Shown here: positions 57,588 through 64,000 of the stretch, one piece after another
Layout: each line of letters begins with the position of its first letter
Position numbering within the stretch: position 1 is the first letter of the stretch
Assembly (NCBI GenBank): GCA_954871525.1
Contig: OX940869.1
Location: 26,626,001 to 26,690,000 of the forward strand
Origin: Parietaria judaica
Lineage: Eukaryota > Streptophyta > Magnoliopsida > Rosales > Urticaceae
Length of the DNA: 64,000 nucleotides
Reading direction: 5' to 3'
Translations under genes and position numbers: made by a program
Notes under the pieces: generated by a model
The model's input: only the letters and a program-made list of their open reading frames with translations
Told to the model about the DNA's origin: nothing
Database searches by the model: none

Positions 57588-60140
57588 TTAATGCATTGCC
57601 ACCCTCGCCATCATCTTGTTGGTTAGGTGGATCTGGAAAAAAAATGGTGGTGGAGAATGTCTACGTACCTCGGGTCGAAGTTGTGCTGCAATTTGGAGAA
57701 GGAGATCTTCTTGGTAAATTTTGTGCATGCAAATAGACGGACTTATTCCCTTGATGTCCGCGATCGACCATCCCAATGCTTGTTTATTCTCCCTCAAGAT
57801 TCTCAATAACTTTTCTTCCTGTTCATTAGAAAGACGCGAAGAAATAATAACCGGAAAAGTAGATGAGTTACCAAGAAAAGCGTACCTTAGATGGTTAGGA
57901 AGAGGTTTCAATTCTAACTCCGGAGGTTCTTCAATTGATGGTTTGGCATGCTTTACATCGTCGGGAATGTCCAGTGACTCAACTTTCTTTTTCCAAGAGA
58001 TTGACGGTGATGCGTTCAAGTAGTGAACATCTTCTGAAGAGTGGATAATAGCATTCTCAATTTCATCATTCGGATACTCCTCGAAGAATACCGCTTCAAC
58101 GCACGCGTCAATTACATCGATACGGTTGCACTCCTCTATTTCACTCGGGAACTTTAGAGCTTTGAACACGTTGAAAGTCACTTCTTGATCATGCACTCTC
58201 ATGGTGAGTTCACCATTTTGAACATCAATTAGCGCTCTCCCGGTTGCTAAGAAAGGTCTCCCCAAGATGATAGGGATCTCACTGTCTTCTTCTATGTCGA
58301 GGATAACGAAATCAGCCGGAAATATAAACTTGTCCACTTTTACAAGTACGTCTTCGACGACTCCGTGCGGATATGTGAGCGATCTATCGGCTAGTTGAAG
58401 AGTGACATTTGTAGGCTTTGCTTCCGTCAATCCAAGTCCTCGATAAATTGAGAGCGGCATCAAATTGATACTAGCTCCTAAGTCACACAAAGATCTACCG
58501 AAAAATTTATTACCAATCGCGCATGGAATGGTAAAACTTCCCGGATCCTTAAGCTTTGGTGGTAATTTTCTTTGGATTATAGCACTGCATTCCTCTGTTA
58601 GCGCGACCATCTCGAACTCTCCCAGTTTTCTCTTCTTGGAAAGAATGTCCTTCATGAACTTCACATAACTCGGAATTTGCTCTAAAGCGTCGGCGAATGG
58701 AATGTTAATCTCGAGCTTCTTAAAAACTTCCAGAAATTTTGTGAACTGTGCATCCATCTTCTGCTTGCGAAGTCTTTGAGGAAACGGAGGTGGCGGGTAG
58801 TAAGGAGAAGGAGGTGTGGTGGTTGACTTGTTATCTTTCTGTTTATCCTCCGTCTCCTTTTCATTCTCGTCGGGAGTCGCATCGGTTTTGTTGAGAGGAG
58901 CGTTCACCTTGGTTTGTTTGGGTGCTTCGTTGAGTTCTTTTCCACTTCGCAACAAAATCGCTTTGCATTGCTCTTTACCCTCGCCCTTGGGGTTAGTCTC
59001 CGTGTTGCTCGGTAAATTCCCTTGTGGCCTATTATTCATGGAATTAGCTAGTTGACCAACTTGCATTTCCAAATTGCGAATTGATGCCGAGTGACTCTGA
59101 AATTGGGTCTTCGCTTCCGTAATGAACTGATTTGTGTTCGAGGCCATTTGAGTCATCAACTCCTCGAGGTTTGGCTTTCGGACTTGTTGAGGTGCTTGTT
59201 GAGGAAATCCGGGTGGAGCTGTAGGTGCTGTAGCAGATCCTTGGTTGTTACCCCACGAGAAATTTGGATGGTTTCTCCAGCCCGGATTGTAGAAGTTGGA
59301 GTTCTGTTGATTTGACTTTCTGTTCATGTTACTGACGTATTGCACCGACTCTTGGCTGATGGAGCATTGGTCAGTGCTGTGATTGCTACCACAGATTTCA
59401 CAAGTAGCTTGAGGGCTGTAGACAACATTAACTCCAAGTGTATCAATTTTTTTAGATAGAAGCTCCACTTGAGCTGCTAACGCTGTCACGGCATCAATTT
59501 CATAAACGCCGGCTGCTTTCTTCTGCATTCCTCGTTCTGTCGGCCACTGGTAGTTGTTCTCTGCCATGTCTTCCAGTAACTCATAGGCATCGTCGATGGT
59601 CTTTGTCATAAGCGCGCCTCCTGCAGCTGCATCAATGTTTCCTTTAAATTGTCCATGCAGTCCATTGTAGAAAGACTGAATCTGTAGCCATTTTGGGACT
59701 CCATGGTGAGGGCATCTTCGAAGCAATTCCTTGAATCTTTCCCACGCCTCGAAAAGAGATTCCGAGTCTTGTTGCACAAAAGAGGTGATGTCGCCTCTCA
59801 TCCTGGCCGTCTTCGCTGGTGGGAAATACTTTGCTAGGAACTTCTTTGCCAAGTCGTTCCAAGTAGTGATAGATCCTGCTGGTAGAGAGTTCAACCAACT
59901 CTTAGCTTTGTCGCGAAGTGAAAACGGGAAGAGTCTCAACCGTATAGTGTCAGACGAAACTCCATTGAATTTGAAGGTGTCGCAAATCTCCAAGAATAAT
60001 GTGATATGGGAATTCGGGTCATCATTCAACGACCCGCCAAATTGCACTGAGTTTTGGATCATCTGAAGAATTGCCAGCTTAAGCTCGAATGTGTTCGCCT
60101 CAATAGGTGGCCGCACAATGCTGGTTTGAATTACTCCCAT
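57588..60140 (-). CDS. Gypsy gag-protease polyprotein, 850 aa, open
   Basis: Gag (about residues 35-200) builds the virus-like particle. Diagnostic stretches are ICDTFKFNGVSSDTIRLRLF, KSWLNSLPAGSITTW, KFLAKYFPP and EAWERFKELLRRCPHHGVP. A retroviral-type zinc knuckle (CEICGSNHSTDQC) lies near residue 250. After a Pro/Lys-rich linker comes an aspartic protease (near residue 550) with the active-site form CDLGASINLMP and the flap/ILGRPFL strand. The frame then enters the first codons of a reverse-transcriptase region (ALGWSIADIKGISPSICMHKI), where it changes to unrelated sequence and stops. The whole 2553-bp frame is undamaged, unlike the Copia genes here. The start is the Met ahead of the conserved gag N-terminus. 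Confidence 0.92.
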   Translation of the reverse strand: MGVIQTSIVRPPIEANTFELKLAILQMIQNSVQFGGSLNDDPNSHITLFLEICDTFKFNGVSSDTIRLRLFPFSLRDKAKSWLNSLPAGSITTWNDLAKKFLAKYFPPAKTARMRGDITSFVQQDSESLFEAWERFKELLRRCPHHGVPKWLQIQSFYNGLHGQFKGNIDAAAGGALMTKTIDDAYELLEDMAENNYQWPTERGMQKKAAGVYEIDAVTALAAQVELLSKKIDTLGVNVVYSPQATCEICGSNHSTDQCSISQESVQYVSNMNRKSNQQNSNFYNPGWRNHPNFSWGNNQGSATAPTAPPGFPQQAPQQVRKPNLEELMTQMASNTNQFITEAKTQFQSHSASIRNLEMQVGQLANSMNNRPQGNLPSNTETNPKGEGKEQCKAILLRSGKELNEAPKQTKVNAPLNKTDATPDENEKETEDKQKDNKSTTTPPSPYYPPPPFPQRLRKQKMDAQFTKFLEVFKKLEINIPFADALEQIPSYVKFMKDILSKKRKLGEFEMVALTEECSAIIQRKLPPKLKDPGSFTIPCAIGNKFFGRSLCDLGASINLMPLSIYRGLGLTEAKPTNVTLQLADRSLTYPHGVVEDVLVKVDKFIFPADFVILDIEEDSEIPIILGRPFLATGRALIDVQNGELTMRVHDQEVTFNVFKALKFPSEIEECNRIDVIDACVEAVFFEEYPNDEIENAIIHSSEDVHYLNASPSISWKKKVESLDIPDDVKHAKPSIEEPPELELKPLPNHLRYAFLGNSSTFPVIISSRLSNEQEEKLLRILRENKQALGWSIADIKGISPSICMHKIYQEDLLLQIAAQLRPEVRRHSPPPFFFQIHLTNKMMARVAMH

Positions 60141-60409
60141 CTATGGAGCTGCATAATCTCGCAATGTCATATTTTGATGGTTGCCTTCGGTTGGTTCGGC
60201 CATTGTCAGTGATGGATTACGAGCTTGTTGTCGTTCTTTTCTATTCCTTCGGCACGTCCTTTCAATTTCAAGATTAATAGGAAGTAGTTCCTCGCTCCTA
60301 TTATTCCGCACGCATGTACCTAATAACCTGAAAAATAGAACTCAAACAAACGTTTAGATTAAGACTAAAAAATGATCTTACTAATATTACCAAAAATAAC
60401 GTAAACAAT

Positions 60410-60427
60410 TCCCCGGCAACGGCGCCA
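60410..60427 (-). other. Primer binding site, tRNA-Asp type
   Basis: On the minus strand, TGGCGCCGTTGCCGGGGA starts 7 nt after the 5' LTR. It is the complement of the 3' end of plant tRNA-Asp, a primer site used by several Gypsy lineages. It confirms the element's direction. Confidence 0.9.
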
Positions 60428-60434
60428 TATATAT

Positions 60435-61715
60435 TGTTGTAAATTTTCTACGCAAGTATACGTATCGAAAACAAGTAATATAATGATGAGAAAAGTCGAT
60501 CCCACGGAGAATTGTTACTATTAATTTTGCTAATTACTAGTTTTATGTCACCTTAATTTTATCTAAACAAATAAGTTTTAAATATGATCAATTAAATAAC
60601 TAAAGAAAAATAAAAACTAAAAATTAAAAGTTTTGGACAAATAGAGAAATATAGGATCGCAATCAATCCTCAACACTTCACCCGATTCTTCGTATCATTC
60701 CTTTGATCATTAAATTACTATAAGTTGTTAACCAAGACCCCTAATGCATCAAAAAGAACTCTTCCGATATTCAATTCGAGTTATCTTTCCTAACTAACTC
60801 ACTATATTCCTATGTGAATTAAATTATGAACGATTCATTAAGCATGTGTTCTTAACGGGTTACACATGTTATATAGGTATATTCCTATCCTATATAAACT
60901 CAAGATTTCCATCATAGATCATGTGTTATTCTCTCTACGGCTAAACACAAATTTCCTTTTCCCAAAGTTCCTAAGGTTTACCAAATCAATTTAATTTGTG
61001 ATCAAGCAATTAAAAGCAATAAGCAAAGGATAGAATAAACAAACTTAAGCAATTGTCATTAATCAAAGAAACGATAATCCAAAACGAGCTACATGTGAGT
61101 TTCGATTGCAATCCTATGAACGGTTTAGCTCATGATGAATCTAGAGTATAAACAAATCACAAAAAGATGCATAATGGAAAAATCAAATAAAGCTAAGGAC
61201 GTGATACTAATGGAGAGAATCTCTGGGATGATCTTCGTCTCCACCGTTCTTCTTCGCAAAACCCGATCTCCAATGGCGTTCTTCGCGTTTCCTAGCCTCT
61301 TGTGATGTTTTTCTCTCCCAAAATTCGTCACTTTATCCCTCTATATGATTCCCTTATATAGCCTCCTCATTAGGTTAAGATTAGGCTAAAAAAAACCTAA
61401 TTCGCGAAACTGTGGTGCTGGGGCACGGGAAATACGGTGCTGGGGCACATGCTTAATTCTGAGGTTCTTGCTGGGGCACCAGAAATCTGTGCCGCGGCAC
61501 CAAGTTGCTGCCTGGTATTGTCAATTTCGGATTTTCGGGCATGTAAAACTTCGTCGAAATGACTCGATTCATCTTTAATCTTCAATTTAAATCACAATCT
61601 ACTCATGTACTCCTAAAACAAACAAAAACACTAAAAGAAACACATTAAATGGCTCTTGGATAAACAAAACGCTAAGTGACAGTACTCAATTTATCGGTAT
61701 AAAACCGACTCATCA
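60435..61715 (-). repeat. Gypsy 5' LTR
   Basis: 1281-bp partner of 54869-56149 with only scattered single-base differences. It lies upstream of the primer site and gag in the element's direction. Confidence 0.93.
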
Positions 61716-62607
61716 TATATTTTTTTTCTTTTTGCTCGGCACTCTCGCCGGCTCGGGCTTGCTCGGCGCCCTTAGCCGTAAATATTTTTTTTGCTCGGCA
61801 CCCTCGCCGTACCTCTTTTTCTCGGCACTCTCGCCGTACCTCTTTTCTCGGCACTCTCGCCGTACCTTTTTTTCTCGGCACTCTTGCCGTACCTCTTTTT
61901 CTCGGCACTCTCGCCGTAGTTATTACTTGCGGGTATCGCTGGATTTCATCGGGTACGAGCCGACTAGTTTCCAGGACCGCATAGGCACTCTCGCCTTTTA
62001 GTTTGGCACTCTCGCCACAGGCACTCTCGCCTTGTTTATTTCCTCGGCACTCTCGCCGGATCGGGCTTGCTCGGCGCCCTTAGCCGTATATATATTTTCT
62101 TTTTTTGCTCGGCACTCTCGCCGGCTCGGGCTTGCTCGGCGCCCTTAGCCGTATATATATTTTCTTTTTTTGCTCGGCACTCTCGCCGGCTCGGGCTTGC
62201 TCGGCGCCCTTAGCCGTATATATATTTTCTTTTTTTGCTCGGCACTCTCGCCGGCTCGGGCTTGCTCGGCGCCCTTAGCCGTATATATATTTTCTTTTTT
62301 TGCTCGGCACTCTCGCCGGCTCGGGCTTGCTCGGCGCCCTTAGCCGTATATATATTTTCTTTTTTTGCTCGGCACTCTTGCCGGTTCGGGCTTGCTCGGC
62401 GCCCTTAGCCGTATATATATTTTCTTTTTTTTGCTCGGCACTCTCGCCGGCTCGGGCTTGCTCGGCGCCCTTAGCCGTATATATATTTTCTTTTTTTGCT
62501 CGGCACTCTCGCCGGCTTGAGCTTGCTCGGCGCCCTTAGCCGTATATATATTTTCTTTTCTTTGCTCGGCACTCTCGCCGGCTCGGGCTTGCTCGGCGCC
62601 CTTAGCC

Positions 62608-62640
<33 letters not shown>
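61716..62640. repeat. Tandem array: 65-bp units plus shorter 26-28-bp units, ending in (TA)n
   Basis: From about 62041 to 62611 there are nine 65-66-bp units; starts near 62106, 62171, 62236, 62301, 62366, 62432, 62497 and 62563 are clear. Each contains GCTCGGCACTCTCGCCGG, then GGGCTTGCTCGGCGCCC and AGCCGTATATATATTTTC. Before this (61790-61920) are about five 26-28-bp units (CTCGGCACTCTCGCCGTACC), apparently the half-unit from which the longer one grew. The right edge is a (TA)n run (about 62611-62639). No open function is visible; translations are low-complexity. Confidence 0.95.
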
Positions 62641-62643
<3 letters not shown>

Positions 62644-62901
62644 TTTGCATATGAATATTGCGAGGATACTTTTCTTTCTATTCGGCACTCTCACCTAGCA
62701 GAGTTGTACACACACTTTTGTCAACTTATAATTCCGCTCGTTTCTTAAAGTAAAAACATACATATAGACATTAAAACCGAAAAAAAATTTCATCATCTAA
62801 CAAGGCTGAAAAGTAATCATCATCGGGAGGCCACGCCAAAAGGGTTCGTAGAGGCTTCTCGGTAGGTCAACCCTCCCTTCACGTCGAACAGCGTACATGC
62901 C
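62641..62901. other. Spacer downstream of the SKIP14-like gene
   Basis: AT-rich, probably holding the 3' UTR of the minus-strand gene. One more CGGCACTCTC word occurs at about 62681. No other feature is seen. Confidence 0.5.
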
Positions 62902-63927
62902 TTACTCCGGGGATTGTTCACCGATGATCGAGCAGGCTGAAGACACGACCTTCTCCAGAGAGTCTCTGCTGGGGCGCACATTGTTGCAGTCCGTGCAGAC
63001 GTAGGTATACCACATGAGACCAAGGCTTATGCATGACCTGCAAAAGCCACAAGCACGTCCTTCCTGGCGTCGGCAAACACACGGCGGGCGGATGGTGTTC
63101 CTTTCTCCAATCTTCGTGGGCTTCTCATAAACCAGGACATCCTTATCGCATTTCCTGCAGAACTCCATGTCGAGTAGACGGCCGTGTGGTGCGGGCGTCT
63201 GCAGCTCGAGGTCGTCGGTCGGGCTCCCTGCCGCGACCATCGCGGGAAGGTCTTCGAGTCTGGCCTTGGCTCCCTCCTCGTAATTGAACCCCTCGTAACT
63301 GAACCCGAGTGTGTTGACCCATAGGAATTTTATCCCGTGCTTTATGGTGGACAGGTTGTTGACCACGTCGTCAACGGTGATTCGGTGGCAGCTCGGTAGG
63401 CATAACTTTATGATCGTCGGGTTATCCTACAGAATTATCCTCAACGCGGCGTTGGTGATCTCGAAGCACCTATTCAGCGTCAGGGTCTCCATCCTCCCTT
63501 GAGACCTCCTCGCCAGATTCAGAAGATTCTCATCTTCGAGCCGCTCGCTCATCGGGTCGTCGACATTGAGGTTGCGCCACAGAAGGTTGTTCCCCCGAAC
63601 CTCGTCGCGCAGCGACGTGCACACCATCTCCACCGCGAGGAGCTCCTCGAGGCTCAGGTACAACAGAACGAGTTCCATTGCGGGGTGCGGTTCACCTGAG
63701 ACCCTTTGCTCCTCCTGGTCCTGTTGGTTCTCCGTGGTGTCCTCCATCATTGGACACGGGTCATTGCTCTCCGGCCACTCCTCATTCTTCCAACCGTCCG
63801 TCATCGCGTGATCATCTCCTCCTCGTGCTTCCGCCGTGTCTTTTTTGGGCCATCCCCAACCTCCTTCGACGACCATCCCGGACTCGTCTGTATAGCTTTG
63901 GCCAGTAACTCCTTCCCCGAGCGCCAT
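62902..63927 (-). pseudogene. SKIP14-like F-box gene with one in-frame stop
   Basis: SKIP14-type F-box proteins are SKP1-binding adaptors of SCF ubiquitin ligases. Reading from the ATG at 63927 the frame has an acidic N-terminus and an F-box-like segment (LYLSLEELLAVEMVCTSLRDEV, LLWRNLNVDDPMSERLED). A leucine-rich part follows (GRMETLTLNRCFEITNAALRIIL). A TAG interrupts codon 167 (63427-63429), and the same frame goes on uninterrupted for 174 codons: NPTIIKLCLPSCHRITVDDVV, then DMEFCRKCDKDVLVYEKP and a Cys-rich tail (CVCRRQEGRACGFCRSC), as in SKIP14. Without the stop the fit is co-linear. An AG acceptor-like site just before the ATG (about 63950) leaves room for upstream exons outside the window. 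Pseudogene, nonsense allele or sequencing error cannot be told apart here. Confidence 0.72.
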
Positions 63928-64000
63928 CTTTTCTTCGTATGCTTTCTCCCCCTGTATCGAGAAAACACTAACAGATGTTGGTTTTAAAGTAAGAAAGGAA

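Larger units (their letters stand above)
54869..61715 (-). mobile_element. Young Gypsy LTR retrotransposon lacking pol
   Basis: Two 1281-bp LTRs flank an interior transcribed on the minus strand, and TATAT is duplicated on both sides (54864-54868 and 61716-61720). By eye the LTRs differ at roughly 15 positions, so about 1%. The primer site beside the right (5') LTR matches the 3' end of plant tRNA-Asp. One long gag-protease frame is intact. Reverse transcriptase, RNase H and integrase are absent, so it is non-autonomous and needs a partner. It resembles Athila-like gypsy gag sequences. Confidence 0.93.

Noticed and set aside
61716..62640. CRISPR-like regular repeats
   Set aside because: The units are directly contiguous with no unique spacers, and the DNA is eukaryotic. 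This is an ordinary tandem array.

Overview
The window is plant nuclear DNA, most likely from a eudicot. It has spliced genes with GT-AG introns, plant-specific families (WAT1/UMAMIT transporters, UVH3, F-box proteins), plant Copia and Gypsy retrotransposons, MULE-type DNA transposons and many AT-rich spacers. I cannot name the species. Host genes are a minority of the sequence, and all recognisable ones lie on the minus strand.

Host backbone. A tandem family of WAT1-related (UMAMIT, EamA/DMT) membrane transporters occupies 5720-12984 and 36342-38377. Three copies have complete seven-exon reading frames of 345, 343 and 340 aa. The fourth (8614-10295) is a pseudogene with deletions, lost splice sites and a tandemly duplicated exon. 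Directly beside the last copy is a complete 17-exon gene for the nucleotide-excision-repair endonuclease UVH3/XPG (39717-47099, 1421 aa). As I recall the Arabidopsis map, UVH3 there also sits next to a UMAMIT cluster, so this looks like conserved microsynteny, enlarged here by transposons. At the right edge (62902-63927) is a SKIP14-like F-box gene that is open except for one in-frame stop.

Transposon layers. About 18 kb (16260-34260) separating the third and fourth UMAMIT loci looks like one composite, decayed MULE of the Kaonashi/Ulp1 type. It holds a DUF1985-acidic-Ulp1 gene (plus strand), a captured F-box gene fragment, a small intact two-exon GRF zinc-finger gene and a MuDR-like transposase (minus strand). 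A 7-bp motif, ACCGCTA, occurs at least 32 times in the non-coding parts of this block, sometimes as inverted pairs, and almost nowhere else in the window. A complete but decayed Ty1-copia element (20226-25554, target duplication TACAT) is inserted in it. To the left are two 468-bp long-TIR elements and a related 1.87-kb long-TIR element with a GC-rich core.

On the right (50500-62640) is a GC-rich three-exon transposon gene of the putative gypsy-type transposon protein family. It is followed by a 65-bp tandem array. That array is split by a young 6.85-kb Gypsy element (54869-61715, two 1281-bp LTRs, target duplication TATAT, tRNA-Asp-type primer site) that keeps one open 850-aa gag-protease frame but has lost reverse transcriptase and integrase.

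No tRNA, rRNA or CRISPR feature was found. Exon boundaries were read by eye from GT/AG sites and frame continuity.
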